Below are positions 31,289 to 42,256 of a stretch of DNA of 44,070 nt, piece by piece. Origin of the DNA: Chlorokybus atmophyticus (taxonomy: Eukaryota; Streptophyta; Chlorokybophyceae; Chlorokybales; Chlorokybaceae); NCBI GenBank assembly GCA_009103225.1, contig RHPI01002076.1, forward strand, positions 52,891 through 96,960, in the 5' to 3' direction. Position numbers and translations under genes: made by a program. Under the pieces are notes generated by a model. It made no database searches. It saw nothing but the letters and a program-made list of their open reading frames with translations, and was not told where the DNA came from. Position 1 is the stretch's first letter. Each line of letters begins with the position of its first letter.

Positions 31289-32140
31289 TCAGCAGTCATT
31301 CCATACGCACCTGTCCTTGCCCACCACCTCCGCTGCTATGCGTGTTTCTGGAGGACAGGAGGTCTGTGCATCGTGCTCCATGGGTTGACCATGCAGTCGA
31401 ACTAAATTGGGGTGGAGTATGTCAAAGATGGAGTCTGCGCGGCACTGCACCAGGTCTTTTTTTTTCAAATCATATGTGCAGTACGACAAACTCTTGATGG
31501 CTTGTGCGCGCAAAGACGTCATATCGTACGCCTCAGCCAGGACCAGCACTCTCACTGCTGCGCTCGTGTCGTTGACCACTGGCCACAATGTCCCAGCCAA
31601 GTAGTCATTGCACCGCTCGAACACAAGCGCAATGTCATACTTTCTGGCAAGCTCCAACAGTTCCTCAGCTGCGCTCTGCACACAGCAAACATTAATCTCG
31701 AGATTGCTCTCACTACTTACACATCAATAGCCAAAACAAAGTCTGCACAATAGCAGCACGCTACATGATACAGGGCAACGCAGCCAGGCAACGCCTTACA
31801 ATTGAGCCGACTGCTGTGTCTTTCACGTGCGCCGGACACAGCTGGTGCAGCAGCCTCTTGATCACCTCTGTGTTTTCCCCATCCAAGGAAAGGGAAGTAG
31901 CATCTGTGCTCGACAGCAAATTGTCCAGCACCGTGCTGTGCTGCGCCAACAGCCAATGGCTGGTGGGAAGCTCTTGACCTGAACATGACACCGTTATAAG
32001 CAATTACTCGTAAACGTTAAGAGAACATTGGCTGCAAGGCTGCATCTCATCCCATGCGCCAATGCGAATAGCAGCTGGAAAATTGCTGTCTACACAGCAC
32101 CTTGAACCATGAGGTGGCAGTCCGAGAACTTAGCAGCCAT
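31289..32140 (-). CDS. BTB/BACK-family protein (tandem copy 1), complete
   Basis: Three exons in one frame: 32,140-32,101, 31,978-31,800 and 31,675-31,289, giving 201 residues. The start gives MAAKFSDCHLMVQGQELPTS, the usual FSDxxLxV opening of a BTB domain. HWLLAQHSTVLDNLL then corresponds to the conserved H-K-x-x-L-A-x-x-S-x-x-F helix, and TEVIKRLLHQLCP follows. The last exon holds EELLELARKYDIALVFERC, VLVLAEAYDMTSLRAQAIKS and CRADSIFDILHPNLVRL. It has no MATH, Kelch or ankyrin domain, so it is a short BTB-BACK type, likely a ubiquitin-ligase adaptor or a dimer partner. No lesions. It sits about 150 bp upstream of copy 2, same strand. Confidence 0.86.
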
Positions 32141-33090
32141 GGCCACGTTGGACCTGCAAACGTTCAGCCTAAGTTAATGCTTGTACGAGTTGCCACGGTG
32201 TATCTTGCACAAAGGCACTGCCTTGCCATGCCTGGCAGTGCTCGACACTTGGTACAAGAGAACAGCAGCACCAAATGCCAACAAGCGTGCAACGCATTGA
32301 GTTTCCGTGCACACATGCATGGTGTGAAGCTTTCCACAAACTCGCTGTGGCACTTGCTGCGTACTGAGGGGGCTACTACTGAAGTGGCCTAAAATGCGAG
32401 TTCTCTTGGCATCAGTTTTTAAAATAAAGCGAGACTGTAGTACACGCGCATGCAGGCAGGTCAGAGACAGTTTACTTGGAGTTGCTGCGCGTGCTTTTCC
32501 GGGCCAACTTGCCCATCGATTCTGCCATAGGTCGCCCTTGCATTGTGCTGATGCTCAAGACACCAAAGAGGAGAGCAACACTGCCTTTCTGTAGCCTAAG
32601 GCTGGGGCACCAAGCAGAGTACGTAGTTTACAGCTCGCGCCATGCTTCGTCTGCATGTGTTAGAACTATGAGTACGCGCAACTCGCAGGCTGTGACATGC
32701 TGAGGTCTTAATGCACGTCAATGATGGCTGTCAAGTACAGGAGAGCAGATGTCGAGCACAGGAAGGCAAGAGTGATATGCTAGTACACGGTCATCGGCCA
32801 TGCGTCAGCAGCAAGCTGTCAGTGCGTGACTCGACGGACTTCTTCTGCCTCTAATCACTTGAGCTGTGATGCAACAAGCATGCAAACGGATGACAGACAT
32901 CTTGCCTTGCGCGGATGGCCACCCAGGCCAGCACGCCCGGTCATAAAAAGTCGCAAGACGGCAGGACTCTATGATATCCTATGCATGCGGCTGACAGGTG
33001 CATGCATAGGGTGCAATTTGCTCAATTTGATTGCATACCTTTTGGACTCAAGTAGAAGTGCCCCGCCTGTCTTGCTCACTTCTCTGAGTC
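32141..33090. other. Intergenic, no gene seen
   Basis: Between the BTB pair and the basic Gln-rich gene. Only short frames without domains. The BTB promoter should lie at 32,150-32,400. Confidence 0.55.
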
Positions 33091-33094
33091 TACC

Positions 33095-36000
33095 TCAGCA
33101 TGTAACTCCACTTCCTTGCTGTTTCAAAGCGCCGAACTTGACAAGCCTGCGACGCTTGACCGCTGGCCCTGGTGGCTCAACTTGCATGGGGCGTGTGGCA
33201 TCATCTTGCAGCTCGCTTTCTGACGGCTCCGAGATGTGTGTGAGAGTATCCTCCAGAGAGTTATGCGGGCTCTTGCATGCTGAGGTCAGCACAACGGGAA
33301 GTTGTTCCTGCAACCCAGCTGGCCTCGGCTCTTGGGCTTCAACAGCTTGACTCGGGAGCAGCCCTTCTTGTCCAGCGCCCTGCTCATGCATCTGAGCTGG
33401 CAGCAGCTGCTCCATGTCATGTTCATTGGTTTTGACCGCAGTACTGTTCACAACCAACTTTGGGCTTTCTTTCTCAACCTCCTGTCCGGTTAGCACAGCG
33501 TCAGCCCAGTGCGGATCAAGTGCTGGGTGGACACGCTGTTCCAAGTCGGCTACAGCGGTTGTTGAGGTTTGCTGAGCATCTGCCTCGCCAACATCAGCAC
33601 TGCCGACCCAGGCTGCTACCTCCACAGGCATTGCATGCATAAGCATCTGAGTTTTTAGACTCTGTGGGCCGTTTCCTGATGGTTGTGGGCTTGCTGTCGG
33701 AAGCAATTCTGTTCTGCTGTGTTTTGAGCACTCTGCTTGTGGGCTGATTGCCGGCCTCTCGTTGCCAACATCGCAGTGCTGCTCGTTGGCACACACCTTA
33801 CTTGGCTGACCCTGCACAAAAATTGGCGCACGGCTGCTGTCATTTGGCCTCAAGTGACCGCCTCCAGCGTTGTTCAAGTAGCGAGCAGTGGCATCCTTCA
33901 ATCTTTGCACATATTGGCTGTGCCCATGCACTGCAGCAGCTTTCTGTGCCGGTTTGTTGGGAGCCGTCCTCAATGTCAAAGCAATGGCGACTTCCGCCGT
34001 ACGTATGTCGCGCTTCCCAACAATGTGCTGGTTACCATTGACGTATGCATCACGTGTCGCTCGCTCGTTTGCAGCTTGCATCCGCCTTACTGCTGCGTCG
34101 GCCGCCATCGTGACTACTGGCCTAGGCAGATTCCCAAACAAGGCGCGCCCATCGTGCACAACGGGATGCTTATCTTGCACAGCAGGACGCTGGTTCGAAT
34201 TTCCAACTTCGGAAACAGCATCCACAGCTGCTTGCACTATGCGCCCAACACATTCTGCCTCCTGTCAAAAACGGTTATCAGTTTTTGATACTTGTTAAAA
34301 CCAGGGAGAGTCAAACTAGTCACTTACTGCATCTGGGCTCGCAGAAGGCACCTGCACTGGCGATGCAGCAGCCTGTCCTGCTTGGCTCCTCAATACATGC
34401 TGTTCATCAGCATGCTGTCCTTGCTGCGGCTGGGTCAAGTGCTTGATCTGCTGGTTTACCACATCAGGTGACTCCCCCTGCGCATCCTCAACCACATCTC
34501 TGTCTTCAGGCGTACAACCTGATTGCTGTGGCCGTTTTCCTTGCTGCACCAATTTTGAAGGTGATGCCACTTCGATTGGCCTCTCTGCACCATCTGCAGG
34601 TGGCAGTGTGGCCTCAACTTGCTTGTTGCTGTTTTCGCCCAATGCGCGCATGTATGAAGCCCCTTTCACGCCAGTGGCTTTGGAACTTGCCGAATTTCTG
34701 TGCTGTGAGGCAGTAGCCTGCAAACACGGCAGCAATGATCAGAACGATGCAGTAGAAAGGCAACGCTGTCAGTGGCTGTTGTACAAGCCATAAAAAATGG
34801 TGATTGAGTGACATCCGCACAAGGTTTTACCTTTACTGCTAACGGTGGTGTTGCTGGTACATGTCTCGCGCTAGTCACGGGTGTATTGCGGGCAATTTGC
34901 GGCGGATCATGTGCTTCAGCACCTGCGGCTATGCATGTTGCCTGCTCGGGACGGGATTCTGGTTTGGCCACCCGCATCTGGCACAACCAATTCCAGCAGT
35001 CACTTTGCCAGTGCATGTACTCTTACAACTCAGTGTGTGCCTCATTGTAGTCAAGTTCAATAAACAAGTTGCAAGCCTCAACAAAATGCACCTCCGCTTC
35101 TTGCGTTGGAGACTGTTGAGTCACCCCTTGCATCTCACGCGCAAGCTGCATTCTGTGCTTCTGCAAATGTGCACGTCATCAGAACCTCAAATCCCATAAC
35201 CACCCATCAGCCACGGGAAAAGAAGAGACGTTACCTTTGCGTTTGCGTATGCCAAAGCAGCGGCTTCAAGCTGCTCCTTCGCAATGCTCTCTTCAGCCAT
35301 GGCCCGCGTGAGGCGGAGCTGCCGTTCCAAATCCTGCACCGTCGGCAGCTGAAGCGCTGTCACGCGTGTGTCACGTGTCTTCCGTTTCCTACACCACGAC
35401 TTGGTATTGTCCTTGGCGCATGTGTGCTTGGCATGTGCATCCGTTGTGCCTGCTTGCAACTCTGCTGGCGATGGATGCGATCCTCCACTCTGTGTGCGTG
35501 GCTTCTTCCTTTTCAGTGTTTTCTTGGGTAACCTGTCTTGTGCTGCACGCAAGCCGTTTGTGGTTTTTAGGCGCGAGGTGCGGACTAGCCGGATTGGAGC
35601 TGCTTCAGCCTGCGTACATGCCATATGCATTACAACAATGGCATGCTGCTTGTACCACACCAAACAGATATCTACTTTGTGACCTATATTTACCAGCACA
35701 GTGTGCGCTGAACATGCTGAAGGGCACCATGCAAACGAAAAGCTGCTCATGCAATGTCACTACTCACGCTTTGCTTTCTCACCCTGTTTTGCTTCTTGCT
35801 CAGGCGCCTGGTTTTCTTGAAGCGCTGCTTGTTGAGCGTGTTTGCATTATGGTGCTCAGCACGCTCCTGAGATCAACATTCAAGTACTGAGCATCCATGC
35901 AACTGTGGGAAGAATGATGGCACCAACGCCTTTAAACACAATGCCAATAGCTGACCTGAGCTTCAACCTCCTGCCATTGCGTGCCACCACTTGCAGCATG

Positions 36001-36397
36001 TTCGTGTTGCTGCAAGTACATTCGCAAGTATTGATCAGCGCACAAGGTTTCGCTGCTCGGCACTGAACACAGTACAAGCTGAACACATGTGATGTAAAGG
36101 CCTAACAAAGCATGCCTAACATTTGCACAGTCAGTTGAATAGTAGTACTTGCATTTCCACGTGAGAGCTTCCATGTGCTGTACGGAAAGCAACACCCATT
36201 GACTAGCACTCTCGGAATACGAGCTGATGAGGAAAGCAAACAGACAGAAGCTGCAGCTTCACCTCAGCTGCCAGAGCGATTGCTTTCCTCCGCTTCTCCT
36301 TGCGCCTGAGTCTTTTGCTACGCTGCGCTCTCTGTCCAGCTGCTGCAAACACTCTACCCGCAGCAGCCCCACCATGACCAGGCCCAGCAGGGGCCAT
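33095..36397 (-). CDS. Basic, Gln/Ala-rich protein of unknown function (one in-frame stop)
   Basis: About seven minus-strand exons. Exon 1 (36,397-36,263) starts MAPAGPGHGG and has a dense basic cluster RSKRLRRKEKRRK. Later blocks are CADQYLRMYLQQHEHAASGG (about 36,050-35,955), NKQRFKKTRRLSKKQNR (about 35,850-35,800), LPKKTLKRKKPRTQ with VQDLERQLRLTRAMAEES (35,610-35,235; a short coiled coil), HFVEACNLFIELDYNEAHTE (about 35,090-35,030), WQSDCWNWLCQMRV (about 35,010), and two low-complexity exons (34,716-34,330; 34,262-33,095) ending KRRRLVKFGALKQQGSG. Several basic clusters suggest a nuclear protein, perhaps a regulator; no DNA-binding domain is certain. In the block near 35,025 an in-frame TAA interrupts the sequence (HTEL, stop, EYMHW), where Tyr would fit. 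The splice phase between exons 1 and 2 is unresolved. Confidence 0.6.
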
Positions 36398-36524
36398 GAG
36401 CTTCAACCACAGGCGTCGGCTGCAGCCTGTTCCCGGAACCAGCTGCCAACCTCGGCAACACAAAGCTCCCCAAAGGCAAGCTGGCCAATGCAATCAACTC
36501 TATAACTGCCACGTGATCTACACC

Positions 36525-36558
36525 GCCGCCGCTACCGTCACCGCCGCCGCCGCCGCCA
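36525..36558. repeat. CCG triplet run upstream of the basic Gln-rich gene
   Basis: CACCGCCGCCGCTACC then CACCGCCGCCGCCGCCGCC, about 130 bp before the proposed ATG at 36,397; sense strand CGG. Confidence 0.8.
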
Positions 36559-36599
36559 AGCACTTGCTCGCTACGCATGCACAATGGCTGCATAACAAA

Positions 36600-37185
36600 C
36601 GACGGCTACATCTAACCTCATTCTTTGTCTGTTAACTGGATCAACCCATTTGCTTGGCTTGATCTGGCTAAGTTAAACCAGCCATGGTTGAACTCAACCG
36701 CGAGGTTTGCCATTGCGGTCGTTGCTTCAATTCTGCATGCTGCGTTTCGTCCACGTTTACGTGATTCCACCTGGTTTGTTTCAACTAAACAGACCGGTTA
36801 AGTTACTAAACTTTTGTTCGTTCGTTTCTCGCGTTTCACAAAACGCATTGCAAGTTGACTGCCTCTGCCTTTGCCAATGGCAATACTGCAGGCAATTACT
36901 GTGTCACACATGATGCGTATGTGCAACTCCCATTCGCATTTACTGTACACTTACAGCTATGGAGCTCTACAGGTCACATTCTCAAATCAAAGATATGTGT
37001 GTCGACAACAATCGTGCTTTACGCAACGACTCGAGACAAAAATGACCTGAGAGATACCGCACTTGACTGCTAGAAGTTATGTGTGAACACATTGCACATG
37101 TGCATACATGAGCACGTACAGCATATCAATGCACCAAACACTCATCTCCATGCCTAAACAAAGATCAGATGTCCCATTACTATCA
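36600..37185. other. Intergenic, no gene seen
   Basis: Holds the 3' flank of SEC6 and the upstream flank of the basic Gln-rich gene. GTTAAACC/GTTGAACTCAACC-like words occur near 36,630-36,800 without clear repeat structure. Confidence 0.55.
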
Positions 37186-40100
37186 CTACTGAAACCACCC
37201 TCGCGCCGCTCCTTGCGCCGGCACCGCCTGCCCCTTGACCTTTTCCCATACCGCCGACGCGGGCGCGTTGTTATTCTGCGACGACTTGAGCACCTCGCGG
37301 CACGACTCGAGGACCTCCGCGCGCTCCTTGGGCTTGATGTCAGCGCGGAGGGAGAGGACCTTCTCCAACGCGCTGAACGGGATGTTGGACGCAGACTGGG
37401 TGGAACCAACTGATGGTGAGCATTGAGAACGACACCAACAATAACAACAACAGCAACAGCAACAATAACAACAGCAGCAACAACAATAACAACAACAACA
37501 ACAACAACAGCAAAAACAACATGAAACGCAGTAACAACAACAAAACAAAAACAACAATGATGCCAACAGCAACAACAACAAAAAAAAAAAAACGACAACG
37601 ACAATGACAACAACAATAACAACACACCTGGAGCATGAGTGTCAGTGACAGCACAAACGACTCCGTGTTATCCGCGCTTGCAAAGTCCCGTATCCCCGAC
37701 AGCGGCTGCATGGCGCTATCGAGCGTCTTGCGTGGCAGATAATCCTCAAACGCCGATGCAAACGCAGCTTCATCCTCTTCCATGCGCGCGAGCGTGTTCT
37801 CCTTAATCGGCGCTTTTTGCTTGAGGAACGCCGTCAGGTACAGCGCAAGAAGCTGATGCAAAGCCAGCTCCGTCACGGAAGTGAAGTAGTCGGGATCGGT
37901 CCACGCTTGCAAGTCGCCAAAGTAGTCCTGGAGAGTCGCCACGATCGTGCTGGTCACCTCGCCAGTCAGCCACGCTGTGCGCAACACAACAGCGATGAGC
38001 AAGCAGCTTTTTCACAAAATCAACTGCCTCAGCACGCACACACAGACATGTATACATATGGGCGTGCATGCGTCTGTGCGCATGCATGAGCATTTACGTG
38101 CGCACCCGCGCACACACGCACGCGCGGGCGCACGCGCGGGCGCACGCCGACAGCACGTTGAGTAAGCTGCATGCCCACACCACCAACATGTTTCTTCATA
38201 CCTGGCTCAAACAGCTTGCTGAACACTTCCTTGACTCCCACATCCCCAAACACCGCTTCGCACAATACCCCCGCCGCCTCTTTCGCCACCTCCACAAACC
38301 CTTCACTCGCCCTCCTACTCTCCTCATCACTCACCGCTCCCACCTCATCCCCAAGTGCATCGAGTAAAGCCATCACCGCATCCTCCGCCAGCCCCCTACT
38401 CCTCACACTGTTATTAATCACCGCACACAAGTACTCCAAAGGTATCTCCGCAGCTTGTTCAACATGCAGCTTCATCCTCTGTGCCTGTTGGTAGTCCAGT
38501 ATGGCTTGGATCACGGATGAAGCTAGCTTGGTGAGTATGTCCCCCGTGGCGGTGTCTTGGACGACGGTGATCTGTTCTCCGAGGATGCGGAAGAAGTCGA
38601 TGGGGGCGGGGGAGTAGAGACGGCCGTCGTCGTGGGACTTGGGAGGGGACTCGCGGTCGGCAGTCAGGATGTTCTCGGACCAGGTCTGGGGGGATGAGAA
38701 GAAGAGTGTTAGGAGGAACCTCGTGGCGACACAGATGTAAGATGGGTGAGAAGACGCACGTGTAGTGCGCGTGTATGTGTGCGCATGTTCGTGCATGTGT
38801 TAGTGCGTTTGTTGGTGTGCAACTGCGGGAGCCGGTATGCATACATGTGTGCGTGTGTACTTGGTGTACTTGCACTTGTGTACTTGTGCGCGTGATTGTG
38901 TTTGAGTGTATATCACACACATGCATGTCCGTATGTCTGTTAAACACGCACACACCCAATATACGTGTTTGTGTGTCTGCACCCACGCACCCACCCACCC
39001 ACAACATACCTGCATCGTCTCCCGCATGCGCGCCACGTATGTCGATATCAGCCTATCCAGTCCTATCCCTCCATCCGCCCCCGCCGACAGCGTCGCAATG
39101 GTCTCTTCCTGATTCATCTCATGCAGTTGTCTCTCATAGGCCGCTAGCCACTGCACCACGGCAAGTATGTCCGTGTTGGCCATCTCCGCCGCCCTCTCCC
39201 CGAACCCACACAACATGATGTAGAAGTGTCTGTTGAACCTCTTCGCCATGATGGAAGCGACATCGTATTTAGGCGGGAAGCACGGGCCGACGTACTTGTG
39301 GACTTCACGTAGTTGCGAGGCGAGGAGTGTGGCGGCGTCTAATGCGGATGTTGTGTCGGATTCTTGTAAGAACTCGGGGAGGAGTGTGGCGAAGCGTTCG
39401 TCGACGGATGATTCCAACTTGGCGAGACAGGAAGCCATGTAACCTTTCTCAGTGAGGAGGTTGCTGCTAGCGCCGACGTTGCCGGCATCGATCTCCTTGC
39501 GGAGCTGCTCGTCAATACGCTCCTGCATCTCAATCACTCTACACAACAACAACAGATGAGGTTGACATGTAGCTGCATGCATATGAAGCCACTCATTGAG
39601 CTGCACACGCACGCGCACGCGCATGCACACGTGTGTCAGCACATGCCAACATGTTACCTAACTGCTCGCACCAGTTGCGAAGGCCTGCATGAGGGCAGAG
39701 GAGGATACACATCAGGGTGAGTAGTCAGAAACAAAGAGGAGAGGTATGTTACTACCACGCACTCACTTGGACTTGGCGATGCGCACGCTGTCAGATATAG
39801 TCCGCCAGAGCAGTTCTTCAAGCTGCGCGCGCGTCTGCGTGATCATGTCGACGTACTCCCTGCGGTTCACACAAGCACACGTACAGTTGGCAGCCAAAGT
39901 GCCATTGGATGATATACACAATGACACAGCCGGTTGACTTGACTCGTTAGGCCTGAGCTACAGCAGCCAAGATACAGTAAACCCAGTTATGACAAAGTTC
40001 TGCACTAAGGTGTTGGCAAGTGCAAGCAAACCACCTTGAGGATGTAGTACCCACACATGTAAGCCCAGCCTCAGTATTAAAAAGGCAAAGCTTGCCCAAG

Positions 40101-42035
40101 TCATGGCATGCGTGACTCACTTGAGACTGCTGTCGCCGATCTTGCGGTCCGTTATGTTGGCCTGCAGTGCCGCGAACGCAAAGCGACTGCGCCCTTCCAG
40201 CGTGGCCAGCAGCTGTGTGAAACAAGCGGAAATGAGGCAACTCGCACGCACAAGGACAAACAGAGAGTGCGGAAGAGGTGTGGCAACAGGAGCAATGGAC
40301 GTATGTACATATGGACACACCATTACCATCTTAAGAAGTGCTAATTTCAAATTTGAGTATATAACGTGTGTACACAAAAACTTGTGACGCAGACAACCGT
40401 ACTGAATCACGCGCCTGTACTGATGGAAGCTTGCATCAGTGCCGTTGCAAGCAAACCACGCGTACACCTGCCCACGCATGCACACACACAACAAGTCGGA
40501 CAGAGAAAGACCCACACTTTTACATCCCGCTCACCTCGTACGCCGCGAATGGATCGTCCGGATCCCTCAGCTGTTCCGCGACGGCCGCCAGCTCCTCCGG
40601 TATGGTGGCGATACCCTCGACGTCCCGAAGCGTGGCGTCGAGGTTCCCTCGCGCGCGGGCGAGGAGGTTGACGAGGTCGAGGTGGGGGAGGAGGGAGGAG
40701 CACTCCGCGCAGAGACGGTCGATCATCTGGGAGGTGCATTCCGTGGCATTAACAGTGTTGGGACTTGTCAGACCATGCTAGCGCTGTGGATGAAGACTGA
40801 AGACTGGCTTGGACAATCGATCAGCTTTTGGCGCTGTGGACGTTGCGGGGTGCAAGTTGCGCGACACGATCGATGTATGCACATACCCTACTTGAATGAT
40901 ACCACATAAAAGTGCGTGCTACAGCAGTACGCACATGCATTGCCGGTGCAGATGTGTGCATGCGTGCGCTTGCGCGCATGCACGGTGCATACTTGTGCAT
41001 GTGCGTGCGTGCGTGCGTGCGTGCATTGCGTGCGTGTGTGCGGTGCGCACATTGATCTACTCCACAAAAACAGTGATGAACAAGTGTGCGCCGGCACGCA
41101 GACCTCTACACGCACACGTACGCATGCATGTGTGCGCGCTTGCATGCGCATCACACCACCCCCACCTGGAACGCCTCTCTTATCGCCCCCAGGTCCTCCC
41201 TGCACCCCTCCAAGTCCCCCCTCCCCTCCCTCATCTCCCCGACGAGCGTCTGCACCGTGGCAGCGATCGCGATGTCGTTGGCGGAGGAGCGGGACGAGAA
41301 GTCGGAGCGGAGGGAGGGGAGGAGGGAGAGGTGGGAGGGGAGGGGGAGGAGACGAGTGATCTGTGAGCGAGAGAGGGGAGAGGAGAGGAGAGGAGAGGTG
41401 AAACAGAGAGGTTGGTATGAAGGATGGGGAGGTCGAGGTCATGTGAGTAGGTGCAAAGGCACCAGCAGCAGGAAGAGGAGGAGGAGGAGGAGGAGTGACA
41501 ACAAGTGTTGTGGTATGTACTGTGTGGGTGTACTGGTGGTAGTCAGCATGTCGTGTGGTAGTGCACAGTAATGGTAGAATGGTTTGCATATGATGCACTG
41601 ATGGTATGTGTTGGGCACAGGCAGACCAATGCCTCGGATCCATGACTGTTTACACCGACTTTTAGTACCGCGGCTAGTGTCATGAAGAACTCCACTCTTA
41701 GTACTCGCATGTATGCTGCAAAGCTGTGTCTTTTTGTGGACCCAAGTCGACTTGATATCTAACACAGTTGCGAGCAGTGCCCATTTGCATTGGTGTGCCG
41801 CTAACACTGCATCAGAGTGAGAGAGGCCTGGCCAGAAAGGTACCCAGGTGACACTGCTGTGTTGTTGTCTTTGGTATCGCTTATAAAAATATACGTATAT
41901 GTGTGTAAGAAGTACCAGCAAACTGCACATGCCCGCACACACACAACTGTCATTCGCACACTATCGTGTTGCACATGACATTCCCACCTCCTGCAGCGCC
42001 GCCTCCCTGGCTTCCACAGCATTCGCCATGTCCAT
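37186..42035 (-). CDS. SEC6: Exocyst complex subunit SEC6 (EXOC3), complete
   Basis: SEC6 is a subunit of the exocyst, the octameric complex that tethers secretory vesicles to the plasma membrane. Ten exons join without a frame break: 42,035-41,988; 41,360-41,166; 40,726-40,535; 40,212-40,121; 39,859-39,767; 39,684-39,658 (27 nt); 39,538-39,010; 38,685-38,202; 37,974-37,628; 37,395-37,186 (TAG), giving 738 residues, near the usual length of about 750. Hallmarks are AIAATVQTLVGEMREG, LLARARGNLDATLRDVEGIA, QLRDPDDPFAAYE, LRKEIDAGNV, KGYMASCLAKLESSVDERFA, YDVASIMAKRFNRHFYIMLC, AYERQLHEMN, FFRILGEQITVVQDTATGDI and APASAVWEKVKG. The start MDMANAVEAREAALQE is the only Met giving the frame in exon 1. 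It shares a 221-bp region with EIF2B5. Introns carry CACG-type tracts and a (CAA)n run. Confidence 0.96.
37436..37622. repeat. (CAA)n-rich tract filling the last SEC6 intron
   Basis: CAACAA/AATAAC repeats with an A12-type run take up most of the 232-bp intron between SEC6 exons 9 and 10. On the sense strand it is a T/G-rich (TTG)n tract that may extend the polypyrimidine tract before the acceptor. Confidence 0.9.
38096..38150. repeat. CACACGCACGCGCGGGCGCACG tract in a SEC6 intron
   Basis: Alternating pyrimidine-purine tract in the intron between SEC6 exons 8 and 9, similar to tracts at 39,600-39,633 and 40,960-41,045 in other SEC6 introns. Confidence 0.8.
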
Positions 42036-42256
42036 GCTGGACTACCTCTCACCCTCGCCGCCACCGCCGCCCTCCTCCTCCACCTGATCCTCCGTCTCCT
42101 CCTCGCCCTCACTCCTTCGCCAGCACCGCCGCCACCGCCACTACATCTCCCTCATCAACTACAACTTCATCAACAACGACAAGCACGAGCACAAGCAGAA
42201 GCAGAAGCAAGTCGACCATCAGGCGGCGGCGGCGGCGTTGGTGGCCTGCGTCAGCG
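42036..42256. promoter_or_regulatory. Shared divergent promoter of SEC6 and EIF2B5
   Basis: 221 bp separate the SEC6 ATG (minus) from the EIF2B5 ATG (plus), so both 5' leaders and core promoters must fit here. It contains CCGCCACCGCCGCC (about 42,058-42,072, CGG-type in SEC6 sense) and (CGG)5 at 42,222-42,237 in EIF2B5 sense. No TATA box is seen. Confidence 0.7.

Noticed and set aside
35010-35030. Reassigned TAA codon
   Set aside because: Conserved genes in the window are read with the standard code and use TAG and TGA as ends; one isolated TAA is better explained by mutation or error.
37413-37607. Asn-rich plus-strand protein
   Set aside because: It is the (CAA/AAC)n tract inside the last SEC6 intron.
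41966-42256. Upstream extension of EIF2B5 to a 168-codon frame
   Set aside because: It would overlap SEC6 exon 1 on the other strand and is low-complexity Pro/Ser/Thr sequence; the Met at 42,257 precedes the Gly-rich leader and conserved domain.
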